Below are positions 46,530 through 57,088 of a stretch of DNA of 64,000 nucleotides, piece after piece. Source of the DNA: Bidens hawaiensis. Taxonomy: Eukaryota > Streptophyta > Magnoliopsida > Asterales > Asteraceae. The translations under genes and the position numbers were made by a program. The stretch lies in the NCBI GenBank assembly GCA_021521415.1, contig JAIQDT010005776.1, positions 118,502 through 182,501 of the forward strand, written 5' to 3'. Position 1 is the stretch's first letter. Every line of letters starts with the position of its first letter. The notes under the pieces are model-generated. The model saw nothing but the letters and a program-made list of their open reading frames with translations. It did not search any database and was not told the origin of the DNA.

Positions 46530-46911
46530 TATATAAGGGGGAGTTAGGGATATTTTCAACATTATTTTCCCCCTCTCTCTCTCCTTCCACAGCAACTGCT
46601 TACTCTCAAAGAAACCTAAAACCGACTCATCGCATTCATTCTAAAAACAAACCCTAATTTTAATCAGCCTTCTAATTCCTACTCGGTAAGCATTAATAAT
46701 GTGTTTTCCGATCACGATTAGACTATAATGGGCTTTGATTATGCATTTGATTACTAATATCTTATTTATGTGTTTAGGTTATAAACTTGTCGAAGAACAG
46801 GTTCTTGATGATTTTTCTCTCTTTCTTCTTCATTTTTATACCTTGAAATTACTTAAAGTACTGAACTTTATGACTAATTTCACTTTGAATATGTTTGATT
46901 GTGATGTTCAG
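46530..46911 (+). promoter_or_regulatory. Internal TATA box, 5' UTR and UTR intron
   Basis: TATATAAG at 46530-46537 is followed about 30-50 bases on by a CT-rich stretch (46567-46590) and a leader containing AAACCCTAATTTTAATC, the style of plant 5' UTRs. A donor (TCGGTAAGC) starts an intron at 46686 and an acceptor (GATGTTCAG) ends it at 46911, three bases before the ATG at 46914. The intron is 226 bp and T-rich. The acceptor could alternatively be used by a transcript starting in the LTR. Confidence 0.55.
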
Positions 46912-46913
46912 AT

Positions 46914-49900
46914 ATGGCAGAAGAAGAACAACCCAAGTACTTCTTTGAAAAGAAACACAATATGTGTGCACTTTTACAAGTCACACCTGACAATGAGCCG
47001 GTGGCAAGAATGATTACATGGATGGCTCGATCAAATGTCAATTTTGCTTTCACTGAAAGTCCTGTCATCTATAGAATTCATTCACTTGATTTCTGGAGAT
47101 CCGCAACACTTGTGGATGACATAAATGGCCGAAGAATTGAAGCCTCTGTTGCTGGCCATGAGATACATGTGACTGAAAGAATGATCAGAAGATGTTTGTG
47201 GTTGAATGATGATGATCATAATCCAATAAACTTCAATACAACACACCTGATGAGAATATTTGAAGAGACGATGGGTTATCAGGGAACTGTACATGATGGG
47301 CAGTTTCGAAAGGGGATGTTTTCGATGCTGTATAGATTCCTCATTCACCATGTGATACAGGGGTTTGCTTCAAGAAAAGGATCATGGACTTTGATGAGTC
47401 ATGATTTAGCAAATGCTACTATTGGGATTATGTATGATCTACCCTTCAATTTTTCAAAGATGATATTTGAAGGACTGGTAGCAAACTTGAAAAAGCCAGA
47501 GAAGGACAGGTTCTTACAATATCCAAGGTTCCTGCATATAATCTTTAACAGTGAATTACAAGATCTACCCACTATGGGAATTACACACCTACTGCAGAAC
47601 CCTGACACATACAAGAGAATTAAGAATCCGGGTGTTGCCAATAGATTTGACTCAAATGTTCCAGTTGAGATCTTGCCATGGTTGTTGGACCATGACTTGA
47701 ATGTGATGCCAGTGCCTGAGTTGAGCTCAGAGGAGGAAGGAAGGGAGGATGATAATGATGGTTCTGATGATGGAGATAATAATGTTGATGATGGAGATGA
47801 TAATGCTGATGATGGAGATGAAGGAGGAGCTGGAGTTGCTATGAATGTTGATGCACCTGATCAGGGGGAGCAACTTGAGGATCAAGAACAACCTATTCCA
47901 ACACCACCACAATCACCACCACACATTGACCAACCCATTATTCCATCACCACCACTAACTCCACCACATCAAATCACTCAATCCCCACCCCAAACCCTAA
48001 CCATATGCCAACCTGAAACATCAACACATGTATCCCCAACACCACAAACACCAACAACATCAAGTCAAATTCATTCTGATCCATTTATTCCAAGCCCACC
48101 TCATACACAATCACCACCACAATCCATTTTTCAAACTCACACCATCAACCCAGAACAACCAGAATATGAACAATTTTCTATATCACCACCTACAACACCA
48201 CCAACTGACACTGACTTATTGACCTTGTTGAAAGAAAATGCTGAGTTGAAGAGAAGGAATGAGGAGGTCACAATGGAGAATGTCATGTTATTAGATCAGT
48301 TGGTAAGGGCAAAATTGAGAATTCAAACCCTGGAGCAGGAGATTGAGAAGACCTCAGCTGCCCCAAAACAGGGGGAGAATGAAAATGTGCCAACTGACTC
48401 TGATGTAAATGTTGTAATTGAAACTGTAACAGTTGTAGAGACTGCAGACAATTTGAAATTGATTATGAATGCTTATGATGATAGTGAGAATGAGGATAGT
48501 GAGGAGAGGAGAATTGAAGAGATAGATTATGAAGCTGACATGTCTGATGGTGCAGAACAGGATTATGATGTAAATGATGAGACTGTGAGAGTAGTATGGA
48601 GTGAGGAGAACATGGAGGCAAGAAATGAAAAGGGGATTGAAAATGAATCAGAAAATGTGAATAATGTTGAGACAGAGGATGGAGTTGAAAAGATGAATGT
48701 TGAAGATGATGCTATAGCTACCACTGATGTCTTAACTGACATTCAGACTGAAGAAGAAACTGAAGTAATGGATGTGGGAGATACTGTTACTGAGGAGTTG
48801 ATACTCACTGAACCAGAAAATGAACAAGCAGAAACCTCCAAGACTATAGAGAATGATGAAGAAATGGAAAGACTGGATAGAGAAATTGATGAAGTTGAGC
48901 CTGAAACTGAAGAAGAGATTCAGAGAAGATTAAGTAAGGGAAAGGCTAAAGTTACTGAAAAGGAGCCTGTTAAGGCCTATCCAGAAAAGGATGTTTTGTT
49001 TAGAGAAGATGCTGAAGATGCTGCTGCTGCTCTAAGGGAACAAGAAAATATTTTGAGAGAAAAAAGGGACAGAGAAATACAGGCCCAAACTATAGACCCT
49101 ATAGAGTTGGCAGAACAGGAAACCTTGATCAACCAAGCCGAGTTTGTAAAAGAAGTTATTGAAGAAGTGGCTGATCAAGAGGTGATTGAGGCCTTGATTA
49201 AGTTAAAAAGAGATGAGGAAGTTGATAACTCCCTAGCTCTGGTGGTTAGTATGTTTGACCAAAGCCAGTCTCAACAGGAACCTGAGAAGGAACCTGAAAA
49301 GGAAAATGAAGAATCTATACCAGAGATGTTGGCTAAAGCTTAAAGAATACATGAAAATGTGGAGAGATTCGTAAAGACATATTCTAGAAAGAGAAAAGCC
49401 ACTGATCAGGGCATGAAAGATAATTTGAATGTAAAAGGAGGGGAATGGGATGAAAAGAACAAGTGCTATGTGGAAACTCCTGATGATGAAGATAGTCCAA
49501 TCATAGCAGTCCCTCTACAAACATTGAAACCAGGAGAAAAAGTTCAAGGTGTTCCTGATGTGCCCATTAGAACTGAACCAAATACAGAGCATCCACCTTC
49601 TGATGAACCCAAGATTGATGCTGTAAATGATTTAACAGAAGAAGAGGGTGAATCTGAGGATTCGGATGATGATGATAATCCTGATGATGATCAAGGAAAG
49701 AATGCCAAGACTGCAAATGTTGAGACTCCACAAGTAGTAATGACTAATGAGCAGAGAGCAAACATTGAGCAGAGCTTGTTGAATGCTAAAATGAACAATC
49801 CTTTGATTAAGAAGCTAACGGAACTTGGTGTGAACTTTGAAAGTGTGGCTCATATGAATGAAAGTGAGTTAAATAAGAGACTTGAGGAAGAAAATGAAAA

Positions 49901-51557
49901 GATCAAAAGAGTCTTGCAACAAAAGAATAGAGATGCTCAGAAACACAGAGACTATCTGAGGAGGCATGGATTTTCTGAAAAGGATTTAAGCCATTTCAAT
50001 CATGACAAGCTTCAAGATCTCTACATTAGTGAAAGAGAGAAAGTGATAGAAAAATGTGGAAAAGGAAATGAGAAGATTGAAAAATTGGAAACTTTGAAAA
50101 AGAAGTTTGGAGGTATGTGTGGATACCTGCTGGAGAAAGGTTTGAAGCCTGAAATGGTTGAGAACTTATCAAGAGAATCAGTGGTGGACCAATATAATAA
50201 ACTTAAAAGGAAAGAAAAGCTGAAGAGGTTACAAACTGAGAGCTCCTCAAAACAGTCTGAACCAACTGATGAACCTCAAGCAAAGAAAAGAAGAATTCAA
50301 ATTTGAGGGAGAAATTGAAAGAACAAGTCAGACCGGTTGAAACACCTACTCCACAAAAAGTAAAGCCTGAACCTGAAGATGAACCTTTTGACCTTTGGAG
50401 AATGAAGAGATGATCAATATTCTGAGGGGCATAATGATTAACCAAAGGGGAATGGATGAAGCCTCTTTTAATGCCTTGGAAAAGAAGGATTTGAAAAACC
50501 TTTTTTATATCCAAAAGGTTGATTGGGAGAAAGCTATGAGGGAAGGTGAGAACCCTAGATACTATGCGGATGGAAGGTTTGTACCTGCTGGATTGTCAAA
50601 AACTCTTGGTATGGCAAAAATGTTGCTCACTCTAAAAGAACAAGCTGGATACGATATAGTTGAACTGGCTAATCTTCCACCTGAGATGGTAGTGGCAATC
50701 TACATCAAAGCTTTCAATCTGGGGCCAAGAAAACCCATGAAGTCTATTCCCTTTAGGCCTCCAATCTCTAGAAGACATCAACAAGGTGGAAGGAGTGAAA
50801 GAGCAAGAGGTGAATCAAGTAGATCTGTACTACAAAGAACAACAAGACCACAATCAGATGTGGATCTTCCAAGAGAACTTTACTATGATTCTGTGTGTGA
50901 ATGCTTAAGAGTGATTATGGAAAGTAGACAACTGAGGGAAATAGTTGTGAGGAGTGATTTCTAAGAGTACACTCAAGAACAACTAGAAATGATGGCCACA
51001 CTCACTTTGTATGACGATCGGAACAGAAACAGGATGGCTGGAAGATAAATGAATGATCTTTCTAAGTTCTTAAGAGATGAAGCTGACAAAGGATTCAGAT
51101 TCCTAAAGGAAAAGAGAAATTGGAGAACTGCCCAACTTCACAAATCATAGAGAACTGCAAAGTTAAGAAGGATGGACATAGCTAAGAGGAATTACAAGAT
51201 GAATATAAGAGACATGAATCCATTGTCAAACATGAGCACATGCATAAGTCTTGAAAGAATAATGACACGCCCCAACTATACAGTCCAAAGAAATGGCATC
51301 ATAACTGAAGTTGAATACAAAGAAAATGTTGACCATTACTTGATGAAAAACTCTGATGGAAAAGTACTGGGATTATCAAGAAGGATGAAGACTTGAATTG
51401 CTTACATGATAAAGATCTAATGGATATAAGGGACTTGGTCATACCAGATGGTCATACTCATTACCGAGCCCTTGATATCTTTAAAATGAGAGCTGCATCA
51501 GTGATAACAAACAGAAGGCAAGCCGCATACAATGCATGGAAGAGACAAAATTCCTAG
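46914..51557 (+). pseudogene. Extra ORF of giant Copia (Asteraceae retrotransposon aORF family)
   Basis: A protein of unknown function, about 1,500 codons if read through breaks. The first 270 codons form a globular region; I recall this family from Asteraceae proteins often mislabelled as longin-like. Recognisable segments are SPVIYRIHSLDFWRSATL, YDLPFNFSKMIFEGLVANL and YPRFLHIIFNSEL. Then come acidic, proline-rich and long charged coiled-coil regions, with a nuclear-localisation-like KKRRIQI near 50300. A stop at 49341-49343 is in frame with 49359-50306; the frame changes between 50306 and 50395; stops follow at 50962, 51046 and 51148. No signal peptide or membrane segment is visible, which argues against an envelope protein. 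Confidence 0.75.
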
Positions 51558-51710
51558 ATTAGGATTTAATATGTAATGTCTTCGGGCGACCTTTTGAATA
51601 TGTAATTTGTTTATGTTAATTGATTATGTAATTTGACTTTTGATTTGATGTGTATTTTGACTAAGTGTAAGTAACCTTAGAAATGTTTTGCGTCAGCTGA
51701 GGTGTTCCAA

Positions 51711-51723
51711 TCTAGGGGGAGAT
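51711..51723 (+). other. Giant Copia polypurine tract
   Basis: TCTAGGGGGAGAT directly before the 3' LTR start TGTTGAG. A near copy (CTAAGGGGGAGATTGTGAG) lies about 20 bases inside the LTR, at 51744-51762. Confidence 0.85.
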
Positions 51724-52943
51724 TGTTGAGTCAAACAATTGACCTAAGGGGGAGATTGTGAGACAAAGATTTGTTCTAAAGAGACATATGGAAGATTGGA
51801 ATCTTCTCAACCTCCTCAGAATTCGCTAAGTATGGATCCGGGCACACCTTAGACCTCCGAGAAAGCTTTTACTTAGCCGGGCACGATATTTTGTCTATCG
51901 GGCAAAGTTATCTTCTGGAAGTCTTCTTTAGTGAATATCCGAGCAGGGTTTGCAAATTAGTGTATTACCGGGCATGGTTCACTAGTTTATACTTATCCGG
52001 GCAAGGATCACTATATCAAGCAGGTTTATTCTTCATAGTCAAGTAAAGTTCACTTCCGAGTAAGCTTTAGGCTAACCAAGCTCATGAAGCCAAGTAATTG
52101 GAAGACCGGGCAAGGTATTCATTAATAAGTTGGTCCAAGTAGGCTTGATGTCATGATGGAATATCTTAAGAATCATCGGGCAAAGTTCAACTCAAGCAAG
52201 GAACAGTGCTACCAAGCACACTTTGCTAATAAGCTATTTACTAGCAAAGGGTTGATGGGACCATTGAAGGACAAGGTTGCTCGTAAGGGTTTGTCGGGCT
52301 AAGTCTGGCAAAGTCAAGAAGATTGAAGTCTCCCCGGTGAGTATTTTACTTGGTAAAATACTCTTCAAGTAAAGTCTACCCGGAAACTGATCCCGAGCAC
52401 ACTTCTATGTTACCCAGTCCTGAAGGATGGCAGAGCATACTCAGAAAGACAAAATGAATGCAAAGCCTACCCGGAAGACTTGTTTTACACTTAGATTATT
52501 TTGATTATGTAATTTGAATATGTACGATTGTATTTAGGGTTTCTAGAAGGAATGACAGCTGTCCACAGGTGTCAGGCCAATAAAAGGAATAATTAGGGCA
52601 CACCTGAGGACAGCGAGTGATAGAGACACAACACGGAAAAATAGGCGGCTGAATACGATAATATTGATTGAGCTACTGCCGTTTTCCTAAGAGAAACCCT
52701 AAATCGATTATCCACTTTGTATGATGAATATTATATGAATGGAAATCTTTTGAGTGAATCTTGTTTGTGTTATCTACCTCTGATTATTAATTGCAACTAC
52801 CCTGTTTGTTATTAATTCTGCCTTTAACAAACAGTAATCTTTCTAAATATAGCAACCCGTCATTAACTCCCTTGTCGACACATCTATTTGTGTGAGTTAT
52901 GACATGATTCGAGTAAGATCCAGCTGAAATCGGAGACCTGACA
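51724..52943 (+). repeat. Giant Copia 3' LTR
   Basis: 1,220 bp, matching 34907-36115 with roughly 30 substitutions and an 11-bp indel near 52685. Its TATA box is changed to AATAAAAG (52580), unlike the 5' copy. Confidence 0.88.
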
Positions 52944-52986
52944 AACTGTAAGAGGGACACACTTGTTCACCGATCCCTTGACACCA

Positions 52987-53000
52987 AGGCTTGCAAGCCT
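52987..53000. other. 14-bp perfect palindrome in second Gypsy leader
   Basis: AGGCTTGCAAGCCT, fully self-complementary. It lies in the gag leader of the second Gypsy-like element, the same functional region that carries the hairpin array in the first. Confidence 0.6.
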
Positions 53001-53376
53001 AAGGAAGTGCAATGCGCATAAATCTCATTCAACCGCGAGACCTGGTTGCCTTCCTGGAGTGTTCGGTAAGGGTGTGGAACTTATTAGGCCAAACCATATC
53101 ACACCAAACGCACCCGAATCTGCTACACTCATTGTATCAAACGTGGTTATGTGACGATCACACTCTTATATCAACGATGAGATTTTCGTTTAAATTTTTC
53201 TAGTTTGTTAAGAATGAATGTTTTCTCAAATTATCAATTTCATCAATACTCTAAGTTAAGGTTATTAAAATTTTATTTTGTATTCTCATGAATTTTCACA
53301 AAACTCGAAATTTCACATAAATATACATTTTTTCCCCAAAACATAATAAAGTTTTTTCACATGTCATTGTTGTAGC

Positions 53377-53719
53377 ATGTCTTCTTCCCGCCTTATCAAC
53401 CGTAACCGTCGCACCAGCCACTCGAGCCGTAGCATGTCATCCCGCATCGCTAAGGGAATCATGGAAGCCCTCCCAATAATCATCTCTCAACTCCAAACTA
53501 TGAATGCTTCTTCATCATCCACAAATCCGAACCCAATTGCTTACCCCCTCAAACAGTTCAGGAGTGCCAACCCGCCCGAATACTTCGATATCGACAGTGC
53601 TACCATTCTCATCCAATGGTTCAAAGAAATGGAAAGCATATTCCTTCATTGTGAATGTCCTGAGGACAAGAAAACCACTTACACCTCGAGCATACTCAAG
53701 AAGATTGCCCTCAATTGGT
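53377..53719 (+). pseudogene. Gypsy gag N-terminal fragment
   Basis: Starts MSSSRLINRNRRTSHSSRSM, with the same serine/arginine-rich N-terminus, IMEALPIIISQLQTMN segment and IQWFKEMESIFLHCECPEDK core as the gag at 4376-5789 (MPTIITQIQSL, VEELENVFIQCECPDAK). The match stops after ALNW at about 53719, where a glutamate synthase segment begins. It is thus the same gag family, truncated in the middle of the gag domain. Confidence 0.85.
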
Positions 53720-53885
53720 GTTTTGGAGCTTTTAGTACGAGCAGGGTGAAGTCTTCTAGAAGCTGTAATGATGATCATCCCCGAAGCATGGCAAAACAAT
53801 AAATACAAAGACCTCAACGGAAGATGTTTTTTGAATATTGCTCGGCTTTAATTGAGCCAATGGACATGCCCGCTAGAACAAGTTA
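53717..53885 (+). pseudogene. Glutamate synthase (GOGAT) exon fragment
   Basis: Reads GVLELLVRAG, a stop, then EAVMMIIPEAWQNN and, after a one-base shift, RKMFFEYCSALIEPMDMPA. This matches the glutamine-amidotransferase region of plant NADH-glutamate synthase (PEAVMMMIPEAWQND and EYFSALMEPWDGPA). The enzyme makes glutamate from glutamine and 2-oxoglutarate in plastids; only about 55 codons are present here. It directly adjoins the gag fragment, so it was captured or joined by a rearrangement. A Helitron end downstream (61076) makes Helitron capture one possibility. Confidence 0.75.
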
Positions 53886-54081
53886 GAGGTTTGTAAATAT
53901 ACGAGTTAATGATTTCTCTATGTATTTAAGTTAGTATCCATAACTTAGGATATATATTTTTGCAGCTTTTATATTTTGAACGGGAAGAAAACGGTGGACT
54001 GAATCTCACTCTGCAGGTGTGCAGCAAGCTTGTTTAATTTTTATGATTCATTTGTGTATAATATGCTTTATTTTGGAAGCT
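53886..54081 (+). other. Exon-like sequence before the LARD element
   Basis: After a GCAG acceptor near 53962, a short open stretch (LLYFEREENGGLNLTLQ) ends at CAG|GTGTG near 54016, resembling a small exon between two introns. I do not recognise the product. The same transcript-like strand may resume after the insertion at 60335. AAGCT at 54077-54081 is the target site of the next element. Confidence 0.35.
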
Positions 54082-55879
54082 TGATATGGGCTAAATAATA
54101 TATAAATATTATAATTATTTTTTGCACTTATGAGTAACTTTTAGGTTATTTTTATTAATTAATTGAGCTAATTGGTTCACATTTTGATTTATTGGTTACG
54201 ACAGAGAATGAGCTAAAATGATGAATTAAACTAAACTTGAGATTGACAAGAAGTATTGTAAAGAATCTTTATATACTCCTCTTATTTGTCAGTGTTAATA
54301 ACTATATATATATATATATATAAGAAGGTGTTGTTCTTTAATAGAAGTTACATTCAATATTTGAATATAATAATCGATGTTGAATTCTTATAAATGTTGG
54401 TATTAATATATGATGTAGGCCATGAGATTTCCAAGACTCAGACAAATAATAAACCAACGTGGAGTTTAGTGCAAATTGCAGTTACAAATTAAATAGGTCC
54501 AAGAAACATATTTAAAGCCCACGAAAATCAGTTTGAGGTTGCGATGGTTTATTATTTTGATGCAAACAAAAATCATTTATTTATCTTGGGACACAAGTCA
54601 TCGTGGGAAAGGGAATAAAAAAACCCTACTGCCTAATAGCAGGAGGGGGGTACGCAAGAGGAGAGAACGCAAATCAGGTCTAAGAGTGGCCACCCTTTGA
54701 TGTGGTTGTGAGTTTGGAGCAGACCAGAACAAGAATTAAAGAAGCAAGCTAGCAGGTCTTATTTATTATATTATTCGATGAACCAAAATATATATTTTAT
54801 ATTTGTTTTGTTCATTGTTATGGTTGGCTAAACTTTTATACTGTCTGGGTTTGGATGATTACTTTTTAGACTCGTTTTATTCTTAGTTTTGGATTATTTA
54901 TTGATTGGTTCATGTTTTGGTAAAGTTTTTATTTTATTTGGATGTGATGCATATGTGTATTTGGTATTAATTTATGATCAATTTTTGTTCCATATGCGTC
55001 TTTGTGAATGTCTTTCATGTATGGATGCATATTAGGTTGTTTACTCTGTATTTGTAACTAGTTTATGGTTTATAGTTAACGTATTCCATAGGAACGGTAA
55101 TTGAGTTTAGCGATACCTTATATTCTGTCACATGAGAGATCGGGAGGTAATTAAGTGTCGTCTATTTTGGTCTTTTGCGGGTTTGGGTAGTGATTGCACG
55201 GGAGTGAGTTACCCTAGATTCCTTTAGATTCTTACAGAGCCGAATTATAACCGAATTTAATAAGAATACCCATTTAGGCCTTAGGGTGTTTTGTGATTAG
55301 AGAGACCGGGAGGTAATTTTATCTTTGGGTACCTTAGCATAGTTAGGTAAGGTGAGACGGGGGGGTGAACCGAACCATTAAACCGTTGAGCTTACATGAT
55401 ATTTAGGGTTCTTAGGTATTGTTGGTGAGAGTCTCAGGTGATCTAGCATACTTTAGTTATTCCCTTAATTTCATATTTTTAGAATACGGTACCAATCATA
55501 AATCCAATTCTGAAAGTTTACGAGTTGACTAGTAGGATTACTTGCCTAGGTAGTCGTTTCACCCTATTTGAGTTCCATCGCTATTTGTTCGTGTCTAGTT
55601 GTCGTGTCTAGTTTTAGAGTAAGTTTTATTTAGTTTATATTTAATAATAAAAAAACACAAAAATCAATTAAGTCTATTTATTTAAGTTATTAGTCAGAGT
55701 CTAGTTTAGGTGTCGCTAGTGTCCTGTGGGTTCGATATTCGGACTTCGTTAGGCTTTACTACAGTCGATAGGTACACTTGCCTGTCTGGTGATCTAGCAT
55801 TAGGAGAGTCTAGATTTATAAATTTAAAACTAGAATGTCTAAGTTAGGTTAGGTTCTTTAATAGACGTTTCGCACATCA
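54082..55879 (+). repeat. LARD 5' LTR
   Basis: 1,798 bp, aligns along its whole length with 58554-60334, with scattered substitutions and small indels, including a lost 13-bp segment near 60060. Confidence 0.9.
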
Positions 55880-55885
55880 AGTTTT

Positions 55886-55903
55886 TGGCGCCGTTGCCGG
55901 GGA
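55886..55903 (+). other. Primer binding site, tRNA-Asp type
   Basis: TGGCGCCGTTGCCGGGGA, an exact complement of the 3' end of plant tRNA-Asp, six bases after the LTR end. Confidence 0.92.
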
Positions 55904-56066
55904 TACTTAGGTGATTGCGAAACTAGCGTTGATTGAACTTAATTAGTTAATTGGTCTTTCGTGTCTTAAGTTGTGGTGTGTCTTGTGAGTCCGTGTCTTA
56001 GATTAAGCGTGTCTAGTCGTGTGTAGGATAATTTAGTTTGTGTTTTTTTTATCGAGTCTAGTTAAT

Positions 56067-56951
56067 ATGTTTAATAGATCGAGTCAGTTTAGGAGTATTT
56101 TATATAGAAGATGTTGGAAAGACATGATGTTGGAAAGAGCCGAACAAGAGGAACGTGAAAGATTCCAAAAGATTAAGGAATTGGAAATCAGGCTTGATAA
56201 GTTGATCGATAGAGAAAGACTCCATAAGATAGAGGAACTCGAAGCTAGGTTAGACGAGATAAGTACTAGAATTCAAAATGAGAGTTTTTCTTTCAAGGAG
56301 AAGGAAGCCATCTATGAAACAGATGATGAATTCTGGAATAATGATGATGAGGGCATGATAGAAGAGATGGAGTTGGAGCTACCGGGCTACACGGGGTTGA
56401 GAGAAGATGTCGTTGAGAAGCCGCTTGACCAGATGGAAGATGACGAAGAGAAGGAGCATGTACCATCTTGGGAGGATGAGTTTGGTGATGAATTGGTGGG
56501 TTTACCAGTTTTTGACGAACATACAGGATTTGACCCTGTTGGCGATCTTATATATTTAGAAACACTAATCATGGGGAAGCCAACAATGTAGATCAAAATG
56601 TCACCAGAAGAAGAAAAGGAAGAGGAAGTGGCAAAGGAGGAGGATCAGAATATGGTGGTGGTTGAGTTGCCAAATCATAGGAAGGTTTGAATGTCTGTAG
56701 AGGAACTAGATAGTGGATCGTCACCGAAATTGACAATGCCACAGAAGAGGGTGAGAAAGTGCTTGGATCAACACATTTTGAGGGTTCAAAAATGGTACAT
56801 TAAGAGTTATAGGACAACACTGAAATGTAAGAATAACCATTTTCCTCATTATATGCCACGCATTAGGTTTGGTCCAGTTAAGTTTAAGTATTGGTGGTTC
56901 GACCCGTTTGAATGCTTTAAAATGCTTTTTAGTTTCACTATGTGCTATTTG
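56067..56951 (+). pseudogene. Small acidic coiled-coil ORF of the LARD element
   Basis: Starts at the ATG at 56067 and runs 174 codons to a stop at 56591. An apparent continuation in other frames reaches about 56951. The first part is a charged heptad-like helix (AEQEERERFQKIKELEIRLD), the second is rich in glutamate and aspartate. No gag or pol motif is visible. It may be a leftover of a gag-adjacent region or an element-specific RNA-binding protein. Confidence 0.45.
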
Positions 56952-57010
56952 TTTAAATATGTTGGACGGTGGAATTAAACGGGTTAGACCGGGGTTGGAT
57001 AAAATAAAAG

Positions 57011-57088
57011 CCTCCTGATTGAGATTTCAGGAGGGAGTCTGGCTGAAGACTCTTCTGTAAACTTAGCGCTTCCCGGGAGGCAACCCGG
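57011..57088 (+). other. Three back-to-back hairpins in LARD internal region
   Basis: 57011-57018 with 57027-57034 (CCTCCTGA/TCAGGAGG, perfect 8 bp); 57035-57040 with 57047-57052 (GAGTCT/AGACTC); 57073-57077 with 57084-57088 (CCGGG/CCCGG around AGGCAA). The third contains CGGGAGGCAACCCGG, a motif I recall from other plant tRNA-Asp primed elements. Confidence 0.75.

Larger units (their letters stand above)
34907..52943 (+). mobile_element. Giant Copia element (18 kb) with extra ORF
   Basis: LTRs 34907-36115 and 51724-52943 frame a plus-strand element of 18,037 bp, very long for Copia. Order: LTR, primer site, gag, pol, 3.4 kb non-coding spacer with an internal promoter-like segment, an extra ORF of about 1,500 codons, polypurine tract, LTR. 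The position of the extra ORF resembles the envelope-like ORF of SIRE/Maximus Copia elements, but I see no membrane features. Flanks are AACTA (34902-34906) and AACTG (52944-52948), an imperfect duplication. LTRs differ at roughly 30 sites by eye, and all frames are broken, so it is an older copy. Confidence 0.88.
29420..53719 (+). mobile_element. Second Gypsy-like element, 5' part, heavily nested
   Basis: A plus-strand relative of the 1130-9939 element. Its 5' LTR starts TGTAACATTCGTC at 29420 inside the last exon of the preceding gene and ends TGTGACA at 34581, next to a primer binding site. The leader is split by an 18-kb Copia (34907-52943). Gag starts at 53377 and breaks off at about 53719. 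With its solo-LTR insertion removed, the LTR is 2,069 bp, matching the ~2.1 kb of the first element. The 3' half and 3' LTR are missing. The left flanking CAGAG (29415-29419) would be its target site. Confidence 0.8.

Noticed and set aside
34902..52948. A perfect target-site duplication for the giant Copia
   Set aside because: Flanks are AACTA and AACTG; one mismatch, so only an imperfect duplication is claimed.
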